Source of the DNA: Platynereis dumerilii
Lineage: Eukaryota; Annelida; Polychaeta; Phyllodocida; Nereididae
Assembly (NCBI GenBank): GCA_026936325.1
Contig: JAPTHN010000044.1
Span: forward strand, 124,001 to 188,000
Direction: 5' to 3'
Length of the DNA stretch: 64,000 bases
Position 1 is the stretch's first letter, and every line of letters begins with the position of its first letter. Shown piece by piece: positions 1 through 10,317 of this stretch. The notes under the pieces are model-generated. The model worked only from the letters and a program-made list of their open reading frames with translations. It searched no databases and was not told the origin of the DNA. Position numbers and translations under genes: made by a program.

Positions 1-694
1 TGTTGTATTATTATAACCTGAGAAAGATTCAAGCTTGATCAGGCCTGCCAAGGATGAAAATTGTATATAACTTCAGCTGAACTCATAGGAGGACCACGGA
101 CACTAAAACCTATAACCCTCATTTCAATTTTAAAATAACAAAGAAGATCTGAGGCTCGGTGCAATCAGGTAACACTTTTCGCAGCATCTTCAAGGCCACT
201 TTGAAAACTTAAATGAAAATGAGCAGCTCCAGGCAAATGACAGTCTGGCTTCCTAAAAGGATGAACTTTGTAAAGCTTCCCTAAAGGATCAGCTGTTAAA
301 CTTCATCCAGTAAAACCTGGGAAACACACAATTCAAAACCTAAATAGTCCTAAATGAACATCGAATAATATCTTTTGAGTATAAACAAAATAAAACATTT
401 GTATGACACTGGTTCCAGGTACGCTGCTCACCAGCAATCGGATTTTGGCTTAAGTTCACAGTCTAGGATCCATTTCAAAATACCTTAAATAAAAAATGTG
501 TTTCTATCAAGAATTTTTCAATACACACATTAATATAGTTTGAGCATGCACATCTCACACAATATGAACCAAATGGAACACTTTACATAAAAAGACAATC
601 ATGTCAGACCTGAAGTTTCCATAATTCTGGCATTTTTTGGCATTGGATTGTTCTTGAAATTTCTCGAAGCTGCTGAAAACCTCCATCGACAAAG
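1..694. other. intergenic or intronic DNA, no gene seen
   Basis: A+T-rich sequence with no long open frame, no tRNA-like block and no terminal repeats that I could recognise. It ends at the left TA of the element starting at 697. Confidence 0.5.
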
Positions 695-1867
695 TAGGGG
701 AGAGCGGGACACAGTGAGACACTTTTTTATTTTCAAGTCTTCCAAAATGTTGGCAGCAACGAGTTAAATGAGATCAGGTCCACGTTATAGATAATGATGT
801 TGGGTATATTGTCACATAGTTTCAGGTTCCTACCTTTTACAGGTTTGGAGAAACTTTGAGTTAAGTCCGTGCTCGTTAAGTGTCTCACTGTGCCCCGTGG
901 GCGGGGCACAGTGAGACAGCAGGCGGGGCACAGTGAGACAGGGCATCTGCTGTCATAACCGCCAATCATCAGGACCTGCGGAATTGTTCTGTCAATTGTT
1001 GCATCAGAAACTACTGTACTCTAATAAAAGCAGCTGGCTAGGTGATTTTTAGGTCCTTTTTTTGGCATGTTTTGAAACTTCATCGCAAGGGACACATGCA
1101 CGACTTATTTAACCTGCCGCACCTGTTACATACTAATCAAAATTCTTCTTTGCCGCTTCCCTGTGGATATTACTCACTAAAATCAGTAGTTTATAGCAGG
1201 TTTTTTTTTTAATAGTGAATTATTAGCCATGCATTACATTCAGGTCGTTTTGAGTGTATTTTGTGATGTCTCAACGTGCCCCACTTCAAACTGTCTCACT
1301 GTGCCCCACGCAGCTCTGTTTATAAAATTTTTGAATCCTGTGGACCAGATGCCTGCATTGTGGTTCATCATCTCACTAAACTAAGACAAACTACCAAGGT
1401 TTGAATCCCTGGCAATTGCTTTGCATTATACCATTTTTCTTGGGAATTATAACAAAAAGTCGTTTAGCTAAATTATTTACTTTTACAGGTTAAAAACCAA
1501 AATGGATGTGTGGCCCCCCCACTGGCCCCCCCATTTCAGATTTGAGAAATTTGAAAAATTATTTGAGCAGAGCACGTCCGTCATAGTGACGGTGCTCACT
1601 TATACCTGATTCTCACCAGAATGACAGTTGCACTTTAAAAGTGCTAAGGAAATCCACAATTTTTCATTTCCTTTGAAAACTTCGGGAAATAGGCATATCT
1701 GCATCCAAACATTTTAGGGCGGCCTTGCGACATTTGCCCGATATTTCAAGATCCAGACTTAATACTATTTTCTAAAGAAATCTTGTGAAAACCATTGGTT
1801 CTTAGTTATGTTTTTAAAATAATCTACCTAGTTTGCTTGCCTTTTTGCCTCGAAACAGCATTATGGA

Positions 1868-2279
1868 CAGTGGCGTAGCTATGGGGGGGCCGGGTGAGCC
1901 AAGCATTATGAATCAATAAGTGCTATTTTCGCAACGAACTGTCCTCTCATTTCGCGTGCATAAAAATTGAAAGGCAGAATCAACATTCTGCACTTTGTCC
2001 AACTAGTTTTATGAAAATTCATTTCTCTCTAAAGAAGATATTACGAAAGAATATTTAGTGATTTTTGTACCATAACTAAATGAAGTAGTAAATGCAGCAA
2101 GTGTTTACCAGAATAAAATAGCATCATTGTTCCTATGTCGTTTGTAAAGAAGGCTTTTGTCACGGCATTAATTCTTACCCTTGTATTGCCCTAAAAAATT
2201 CCGCAAAAGGTGGGCCCCCCTGGCTCAGACCCTGCCCCCCCTTGGCCCCCCCACTCCTGGATCTCTAGCTACGCCACTG
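1868..2279. mobile_element. hAT-like MITE nested in element A
   Basis: The terminal inverted repeats read CAGTGGCGTAGCTA at the left and its complement at the right, followed inward by C/G runs. This is the end type common in animal hAT MITEs. The 8-bp flanks do not match each other, so either the duplication has decayed or the ends are slightly misplaced. No coding capacity. Confidence 0.7.
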
Positions 2280-2329
2280 TGCTGCGTAAGCATTCAAGAT
2301 ATAGGACAGTCTCTCACTTACTTCATTTT

Positions 2330-2945
2330 TACAGCTGCTTGCAGCCTGTATTACGAGAGGAGTTTCAGGAAAACTTATGACAACTGCCCTGGTCGTGCTG
2401 TTTCACCTATGTCATTAAAACTTGGCATGCAGTCTGAATAGAATATTATCTTGCTTCCATCAACTTTTGGTGCCTCTCTGAGATGGAAAAAATCATTAAA
2501 GAAAACAAACAGGCTGACTATCTTGAGGTCAAAGGGCAATCGTGGCAACTGGGTCACACTGACCTACTTTTGCTTGTGTTGCTGGGGAGCTCTGACAAGG
2601 AGGGAAGGAAGGGAGGGAGGGAAGGAAGGGAAGGAAGGGAGGGAAGGAAGGGAGGGAAGGAAGGGAGGGAAGGAAGGGAGGGAAGGAAGGAGGGAAGGGA
2701 GGGCAGGAAGGGAGGAATGAAGGGAGGAAGGAAGGAAGGAATGAAGGATGGAAGGAAGGGAAGGAAGGATGGAAGGAAGGAAAGAAGGAAAGAAGGAAAG
2801 AAGGAAGGAAGGAACATATAGATACATAGATAGATAGATAGATAGATAGATTTATATAGTAGATTTGTAAATTATAGATACTTGAACTTATATATCTATA
2901 CAAGCAGCTGTTAAAGTGCTTGCACGTTATTTTTGTACTATACAA
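2330..2945 (+). repeat. R repeat, copy 1 (carries a polypurine/GATA microsatellite)
   Basis: Positions 2375-2580 and 2880-2945 match the repeat at 15462-15901 (opposite strand); the first part also matches 42657-42966. The microsatellite at 2596-2850 lies where the other copies have TAGATA-type sequence, so it looks like an expansion inside the repeat. Confidence 0.7.
2596..2850 (+). repeat. polypurine (GGAA/GGGA)n tract followed by (GATA)n
   Basis: About 215 bp of almost uninterrupted purines on the + strand (GGAAGGGA variants), then about 30 bp of GATA units. Overlapping open frames of up to 138 codons here encode only low-complexity Pro-Ser-Phe or Gly-Arg-Glu-Lys strings and are not genes. 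Such tracts can form intramolecular triplexes. Confidence 0.95.
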
Positions 2946-3034
2946 AAGAGGGTTGATCTGTAAACAGTACCAGGTAGATGCTACGAGCTTTGTCTCACTG
3001 TGCCCGCTGTCTCACTGTACCCCGCTCTCCCCTA

Positions 3035-3730
3035 CAGACATTGAAATGATGGAGGACAAGAATGTTTCATTGCTACATATGTACAATTTTAAATGCATTT
3101 AAGCAATGGTATCTTTTTGTGATAATCTAAAAAATAATTTATTTTCAGATTTCCTTTAATTGAAAAAAGAATGTACATTGCTACATGATAAATGATAAAT
3201 AACCCCCTCTTAGTGACCTCCAATGAGCCTTAATGGACATAAGTTCTTAGTAGCCAGCTAAGTTCCCTTATCCTGAAAAACTTCAGTAGATTACAAGGCC
3301 AGCATGCAATGCACTAAGCCACTGATGTACACAGCGTTGCAGTGTGAAAGAAGACTTCACACCTATGGGGACCATAACATTATGGAATCTTTAATCAAAA
3401 TTTAAGAGCAGGGCAGGGAATAGACACATATAAAGTAAGACGATTATGCACAATTGCACATTTGAGAACAGCTGAAGAAGGTGGAATTTTTTCTTAAGGT
3501 ATCTGTTTCCTGACTTGCCTGATATCAGTCTTTTAACAAAGTGGCCAATCAGAGACTTGCATGGTTACAAGTAAAATGTGGATTCCCAGATGCAGGTCAG
3601 CATATAAATCCAACAGAACGCTGTTGAGCTTCCCAAATTTTTTTTTTCTATCCAGAAGGTGGCACAAAAGGCTAGCTCCAAAAATTCCTTCCAAAAAGTG
3701 CATGAAAAATTGATTTTCCAATTTTTTGTT
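3035..3730. other. no gene seen
   Basis: A+T-rich DNA with short chance frames only. No recognisable repeat ends. Confidence 0.4.
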
Positions 3731-3865
3731 GAGGGATCTTTAACTTGCCCAGCACATAGACACTGATACAAGGGCCACCAATTTAATGTCTCATCCGAAC
3801 AACATGAAAATTTTGGGTTCCCCAGCCGGGGTTCAAACCCATGCTCCAAAGCCACTTGGCCACCA
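3731..3865 (-). repeat. SINE-A copy (Leu/Ser-tRNA-like head), 3'-truncated
   Basis: Read on the minus strand it starts with GTGGCCAAGTGGC (box A-like), then GGGTTTGAACCCCGG (box B-like), then the body CGGATGAGACATTAAA and TGCTGGGCAAGTTAAAGATCC. The same modules occur in the fuller copy at 12723-13047. Several short frames through it are chance. Confidence 0.85.
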
Positions 3866-4889
3866 AGCTGTAGAAAAACAATAAAATGCAGATGCAATGT
3901 AATTGGCAAAATGGCTGGATGCAAGATTGCAGTAAAATGTAGTTGGGCAGTTACAGAACACACCAGAATTCTTCTTAAAATAGCTAAACTTTGACCCGCA
4001 GCTTTGGCTCTTCTCTGACGTTGTCACATATGCCACTGGTTAGAGAGTTGCAGGATGCAGCGATTCTTCTGTACATTTCATTACCACTTTTAAAACATTC
4101 TGATGGTTGGCATAAACCAAAAACAATCTATATGACGTATTGAGATTGACAGTGACTAAGAGGAGGGAATTATTGTTTGCTTTCCCTATTTGGATGAATT
4201 ATAATGCCATATCTAATGCAATGTTATCACTTTAACCAAATTCATTAACAACATTGATAATTTTGACAGATTGGTCATCATGCACTTATCAGATTTAGAA
4301 AGCAACCTAAATATTAGCTTTGAGGGTTTTCAAACAATCATTCAAATTAATAATTGCGCAGAATTTAATTCATTTTTGAGAATATAACGGTTTATGATTA
4401 ATATGTGATTTATCACAGTAATTTAAGACGATGCAAAAAAGTCTGTGTAACTCAGACAGAAAAAAAAAAATTCTTGTTGGTAAATTCACACAAATTTAAT
4501 GGAAAAGTTAATAATTTTCAAGATACAGTGATACTGGTTCATACATTGCATTTTGCACGCCAATGAGACATTGAGAGACCGTAGCCCCACAAGTGATCGC
4601 TTCATGACCACAGAAGGGGTGGTCTTATAACTATTAGATCAATGTATGTCAGCTTTTCCAGGCCAGAAGAGCGATCAGGAGAAATTAGAAAAAGAACAAA
4701 GTTGTATGAACAAATTGGATGTAATTAGACAAAAATCAGTGGCAAAAACAGTAGATCATTAGTTGTCTGAGATGCGAAAACAAGCAATGAGTTATGGTCA
4801 GGATTATGTTTGGGGTTATGGATGGGACTGGCAGTATATCTTTTCGGTCACGACATATTTCCTTGCTCCCTTGGATTATGTGAGCATTG
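3866..4889. other. no gene; short dispersed repeat at 4555-4640
   Basis: Non-coding by eye. The minus strand of about 4555-4640 resembles 33190-33262, sharing AGACCACCCCTTCTG and following words, so it is a low-copy dispersed repeat of unknown type. Confidence 0.4.
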
Positions 4890-4891
4890 TA

Positions 4892-5783
4892 GAGTAGGTC
4901 GGGGCAAGAAGCCCGGGTTAGGTGAGAGGCCCCCCCAGGCTTATATCCAAACTTACATTTTTGGTGCGTTTATCTATTGGTAGGATTGAAGCTAGAGGCG
5001 TTTTGGGTGACGTCACAAATTTTCAGGGCAAACAGCACCAAACTATAGTAGAAATTAAAGAAAGAAAAAAATGTGCATGGTTTTTGTAACTTTGACTAAT
5101 TCTTTGAAAAGGGTTGTCAGAAATAACTTTGGAAATTTTTAAAAGTATAATGGATATCTGCATTGCTTCACTTTATGACTATCACATCAATATGATTTGG
5201 ATCATGTTTTTTGCATTTTAGTTCAAAATATAGAGGTCAAACTAAAATATGTGGGTTTGGGGCGAGAGGCCCCACATGACATGGGGCATGAAGCCCCCTT
5301 CACTGGGGGGTCGAAGCCGTTTCAGGAACCATTAATAATGTGAACTTTACATTTAAACTTGATAGCATAGCTAATTAAAATAGAAAAAAATTGGGTCCAA
5401 AATTGAAACAGGGCAAAAAATATTAAAAAATAAAAGTATGAACAGAAAAATTTTGAAATTCAGAAAAAGTGAATAGAGTGCCTTAAAAAGGATAGAAGAA
5501 CCCTAAGAAATAACTTTTAGGCTGAATGCGCTCGCAAAAAAAAATTGCCATAGGATTATAATAGGGGGGCTTCTTGCCCGATGGGTGGGGTAAGAAGGCA
5601 ATTTTAATTTTTTACAAAAATGGCCGTAAATCCTTTATTAAAATTGGTAGACATTTGTTTCTCCAGTTATTAGTAGAGTCAAGTGATCCCTTCCTGACAG
5701 CATAAGCATTCAAATAATCGCCCATAAAAAGTAGGTCAAATCGCACCTCGAAGTTAAGGGGGGCCGCATGCCCCAACCTACTC
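4892..5783 (-). mobile_element. Element C: TA-flanked G-rich element
   Basis: Left end GAGTAGGTCGGGGCAAG; right-end complement GAGTAGGTTGGGGCATG. TA lies outside both ends (4890-4891 and 5784-5785). The phrase GGGGCAAGAAGCCC and variants recurs: a pair at the left end (about 4901-4914 and 4920-4932), a direct pair at 5259-5297, a hairpin at 5570-5597 and once at the right end. Read from the right end, this is the same order of motifs as in elements A and B, so it is placed on the minus strand. No ORF of note; non-autonomous. Confidence 0.75.
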
Positions 5784-5785
5784 TA

Positions 5786-7025
5786 AGTATGTACATGATA
5801 GAGAATTTTCATATGAAGACAACCTTTTTTTTCTAAATATCTTGTATTTTGCAAAATTTCATCCTTTGAACCTGAATGCATATATTTTTCTTAAACAAGT
5901 TACAAAATGACGTGCAAACTCTGATTAAATTTCAGTCTCTGGTCACGATGATCCCCTTTCATATAACTACTAATACACCATGTATCATGTTTTTGAACAT
6001 GATCGAGCAGCTAAATGCACTAAGAAAACTGCAATAGTGGTGTAGTTTAAAAAAGCAATGTCGTGATTTTTTAAAATTACATATGAATATTGGCCTAAGA
6101 GAACCATTGCATTGACTCAATTTTCATTAAAGCTAATTAACTAGTAAACTAGTTCATGTATGATAGTTATTAAGCTGCATTTCAATTTTAAAATTATTGT
6201 CTCTACTCTGTTTTTAAAAGTCTATGCCACGTGACTTCTTCCCAATTCTCTGCCATCAAAACGAGTAATTTTTTAAAATACGCTTGTTTAAATTTTTTAT
6301 GTAAAATAAAATTCTTCGTGCAATCAAAATGATTGAAACATGATAGAATCGTGAAGTAGTGATTGATGTGCACAATGCATCTATTGCACCTATAGCACCG
6401 CGTCTTGTAGGAAGAAAATATGTGTAACCGTAGAAATAATTATGAAAATCTTTGTCCTTGCGCATGTATGCAAAATAAGTTTTTCAGTACAAGAAGGTTG
6501 GGATGGGCTGGACAGCCAATTGATATTTATTTCATAGTAGCCTCAACAGTGATATGTATTTTCTTGAGTGCGTCACATCCTCAAATATAATTATGTTTCC
6601 AAATCAAACAACATCATGTTAAGAAGTACCCCAACCATAAATTATCTCTGCCCTGAAAGATTTAATTCATTTCACTAAACCCAATAAATGAAATATTTAA
6701 ACGATTCCTGCACCCACCCCTATAGATATAATGGTAGCCCCTTTGCTCATGAAAAATATTGATGGAAGATTAAGCCATTATATTGCCATCTGTATCTTAG
6801 AAATCTCCATCTTTAACAACATATTCTTGGGTTCACAGTGGCTAGACATTGAAATTTCCAAAATGAAATAAATATATTTTTGTCTGATGAATCCATATAG
6901 GCCTATGTAACTAAGGGTTTCGTTGCTCAGCACACAGAGTTTATACATAGGGTCATAATCGATAAAGCTGAAGTCAAAGGCACTGAGTCAGGCGTGGCTG
7001 AGTATGTCATCATGTTATACATGTG
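5786..7025. other. no gene seen
   Basis: A+T-rich spacer with only short chance frames, including one of 69 codons at 6256-6465 that has no recognisable family. Confidence 0.4.
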
Positions 7026-7027
7026 TA

Positions 7028-7962
7028 GGGGGAACGGGGGCACATTGGGACACTTTTAACGTCTACTAATTTTGCTCAATGCTGAAAGCACTCAAGAACT
7101 CAGAAGTTTGCATGAATATCACCAATACTATTGGGCTTAAATGCAAGGCATAATAAACTGGACTGCACCTACCCTTTTGCATCCAGAGAGTTGTAAAAAT
7201 GACCGTCCCAATGTGCCCCGGCTAAAACAGCCGGGGCACATTGGGACATCAAATAAAAAATCATTTTAACACTCCATGTGCAATAGATATCACATATAAT
7301 TAGTGCGTAAGATAATATACAGTGCATTAACACTTTGTAGTGCCAATAGTTCATAACTTTAAACAGTTTTAAACATTTAACATAAACTGTCCTGGGTGCG
7401 GACATCTATGTAAGTAACACACAGTGCTTTGCGACAAATTTGTTCACAGAGCATGGTAATCCACTTTTCCTCTATTTCCTGTGGCCTGAATACCTGTTGT
7501 GTGCTGTCCCAGGTCATTCAGTTGCTTTGGACGCTTAAATTCTGCCATACTAAGTGCGTCCCAGTGTGCCCCAAATTCACTGTCCCAATGAGCCCCGATA
7601 TGACTTTTACACCAAAATGCTAATTTCTCGGACACCAGTGAGTGTGTTTATCACGATAGCAATTCATAACTGTTCGTTACGATATATAAAATTCATACAA
7701 GCACTGAGAAAGCGTCATTGTCCATGGTTTGTCAACAGAATGGTTCGAATTGAACCCGTCCATATTTACTTTAGTAGTAGGAAAACAAACTTTTGCTCAC
7801 CATACTTCTGCATGTGGCTGTAATTTGTCTATAAAACCATGTATTCATCAGGATGTGAAATTACAAGATATGATGGCACTAACATATGATATACCTTGCC
7901 AGGATCCAAGAAAACCCCACCGTCCCACAGTGCCCCACGTCCCAATGTGCCCCCGTTCCCCC
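7028..7962 (+). mobile_element. Element B: TA-flanked G-rich element with a 19-bp perfect hairpin
   Basis: Inverted ends GGGGGAACGGGGGCAC / GTGCCCCCGTTCCCCC are flanked by TA (7026-7027 and 7963-7964). The phrase GTCCCAATGTGCCCC occurs seven times: at the left end, as the two arms of a perfect 19-bp stem with 5-nt loop (7205-7247), as a direct pair at 7558-7572 and 7582-7596, and as a direct pair at the right end (7922-7936 and 7939-7953). It is related to the phrase of element A and is arranged the same way. It carries no transposase; the 60-90-codon frames inside are not convincing. Confidence 0.85.
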
Positions 7963-7964
7963 TA

Positions 7965-8659
7965 ATGCTTTATGAGTCTATGCTTTTGACTTTAGCTCTA
8001 AGATATTCACTACGGTAGCATGTAACACAGAGAACTCTGCATTCCAGAAATCAGATGAAGCAACTGCCAGTCCATTGATTAAAAATGTGCCCAAACGAAG
8101 GAACACCTGCCCTAAAAGTTGATACTGGCACTGTGGCACAATAAAGCATCAATTTTCAATGTACATAACTGAATTTATGCTATATATATCTGTAGTAATT
8201 ATGGAGGACAAGTTTCAGCATTATAGATCTGCATTAACAAAATGTATAGTCATGCTTGAAGCCAAATTCTGCCAGTTACCCACACCTGAACAAAAAGTCT
8301 TGGTTTTATGACTTAAAACTTAAACTTTAAGACAACTTTTATGGGGTTTTTTAATGAAACAATAGACTATATAATATATTGTGCATATGCCAATTGTGTT
8401 GCAAAAAAAAGATAGGGATTACTATAGTAAGAGAATATGAATACCTTGCCATTGGACAGTTGAGCAATATCTGTCTCTCTGACACACAATAATGCATTGC
8501 ATTTCAATATCATTTCCCAATTAGAAAATACTGCTGATTCGCAGTCACGTTCCATTCATTTGGAGCACCCCTCAAGGACTCAAGAAATTGTAGCCGGTCC
8601 ATTGTGCATGTGCATGGAATATGATCAGATTGGCCTAATATTGTTGCTTTCATTTCCAG
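7965..8659. other. no gene seen
   Basis: A+T-rich DNA without recognisable coding or repeat structure. Confidence 0.4.
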
Positions 8660-8699
8660 GTGAAACTGCAGAAGGCTGATTGACTGGAACTTGTTACAG
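8660..8699 (+). other. possible 40-bp internal exon (splice sites only)
   Basis: A pyrimidine-rich stretch ending TTTCATTTCCAG is followed by 40 bp ending in CAG and then GTGAGC, a near-consensus donor. No protein family is visible and the 40 bp contains stops in some frames. This is a splice-signal observation only. Confidence 0.2.
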
Positions 8700-9271
8700 G
8701 TGAGCAGTTCCTAACTTGACTTTGTTATAATGTTTGATGTAGTAATCTTATACCACTTCACATCTCTGTTAGCCACTCATAAGCTAATATTTCGCTGCAA
8801 TAGATCCCACAATATTATTTGTGACTGCTTTTATATAAATTTTTTGTTTATAGGCTTTCACTGGTTATTGACCTTGGCATCACGAAAATGTGTTTATCAC
8901 AGCTCGGGCTAAAGCACTCACTGGATTAATCACATATTCTTGACCCCATGGTGAATTATATAGCTTATACCATTTGACACCTCCGTCAGTCAATCATTAC
9001 AGTATTTCACTGCCGAATATTTAATTTTTTTGTTTTCCACTTATTTTACAATGTTTGCTTGTGAGCTAGTTATTCACCACAGGATCCGCAACAATGCATG
9101 TTTATATCAACAAAAGAATCATGAAAAATCCCTCAATGAAAGAAACATTATATTGAGTTTACATAGGCAAATGACCTGTTACTTATTTCAGATACACAGG
9201 AGAGGCCATGGCACGTTTGGGCTACAAATATGACATGTCCCACAATTTTACTTCCTGTTCAAAGGGTTGTC
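8700..9271. other. no gene seen
   Basis: A+T-rich spacer; nothing recognised. Confidence 0.4.
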
Positions 9272-9273
9272 TA

Positions 9274-9812
9274 GGGTCAGTTGAACCAGTCAAAGGTTCA
9301 ACTTTAATCATAAATATTGCTATTTATTTTAATCTACTGCAATGGGTAATCTTTGTAAAACTGTTTCATTGAATAGTGACTGCCATTATATATATTTGAT
9401 AAAAAAAGAAAAAAAGGAAAATGTAGATATATGACCGTTCAGCTGGCCTCTCTGGGACATATCTATACACAGCCTGGCTAGCTGTATCCCAGTTGTGGGA
9501 CACCATTTTAAGGTGGGTTTCCATCTACACATAATTTTATGATGACATAACATCCCTGCAGATCAAGCAAATTAAATGCTATGAAAGATTGAATCTCAAT
9601 GTGACAAACCAACGTTTACATGCAACAAAAGAAAAAATTGTGATTGTTTTCTTACCATGTGTCTTAGAGCCGAAAGATCCACATGGAAAACATTAGCCAA
9701 AATTAACAATGTCTCATAATGGGTGAGTTGCATGTTGTGATGTCTGCTACACCTTGTGAAAAATCAAGGGTGGTACAACTGGCATGCCGGTTCAACTGGC
9801 CCCACTCTCTCC
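9274..9812. mobile_element. Element D: shorter TA-flanked relative of elements A-C
   Basis: The right-end complement reads GGAGAGAGTGGGGCCAGTTG; the left end is the eroded GGGTCAGTTGAACC. TA flanks both ends (9272-9273 and 9813-9814). The phrase GGTTCAACTGG forms a hairpin at 9279-9303 and a direct pair near the right end (about 9772-9803). No coding capacity. The left end is the weaker call. Confidence 0.6.
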
Positions 9813-9814
9813 TA

Positions 9815-10315
9815 TGTACCAGGTACCTACACTATGAAACCAGACGGTTCAAGTTGACAATTTATGTTATAAATTCAACATAATTACCACTGTATAATAA
9901 TGATGATAATATATTACAATTTTATGAAGCACGATTTTTTCAGATAAACATAACAGGCCTCGCACAATATCAAGTCAACATGCAAATAATTACCGGACGA
10001 AAACACTTATAAACCATCTCTGGCTCAAAAATTGGTTCAAGGCACTAATTTGTAACAATTTCATCACACTTGCGTCTTTCTTGAAGCTGAATTTCTGGAG
10101 AACAAAGAGAATTTTTACAGAAAGCCGCCGACAAGTCTTTGCACTGAATTTTCCAGCAGTCCTTAATCAGCTTTCGGGCCCTTGGGAAATTTCAAAATCC
10201 CTTCTATTCGATTATGTTGTCAAAAAATGAGATTCAGGTATGTGAGGGTCTTTCAAAATCACATGTTGAAGAAGAGACTAGGTTATGTTTTATTCTAAAA
10301 AATATAAATATAATG
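9815..10315. other. no gene seen
   Basis: A+T-rich spacer between two transposons. Confidence 0.4.
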
Positions 10316-10317
10316 TA

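Larger units (their letters stand above)
697..3032. mobile_element. Element A: TA-flanked DNA transposon with G-rich ends and iterated phrase
   Basis: The ends are inverted repeats of about 26 bp beginning GGGGAGAGCGGG, with TA directly outside both ends (695-696 and 3033-3034). A phrase reading GTCTCACTGTGCCCC, or its complement, recurs eight times: 706-720, 882-897 and 902-917 (a perfect 16-bp stem with 4-nt loop), 924-939, 1268-1282, 1293-1307, 2992-3005 and 3009-3023. The element has no coding capacity, so it is non-autonomous. It has been enlarged by a nested MITE (1868-2279) and an R repeat with a large microsatellite (2330-2945). Elements at 4892, 7028 and 9274 have the same architecture. 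The superfamily is not assigned; TA flanks alone do not prove Tc1/mariner. Confidence 0.8.

Noticed and set aside
2451-2945. Overlapping frames of up to 138 codons on both strands
   Set aside because: They translate the GGAA/GATA microsatellite into Pro-Ser-Phe-Leu or Gly-Arg-Lys-Glu repeats; low complexity, not genes.
3565-3963. 132-codon minus-strand frame
   Set aside because: It runs through a SINE-A copy; the 'protein' is translated SINE.
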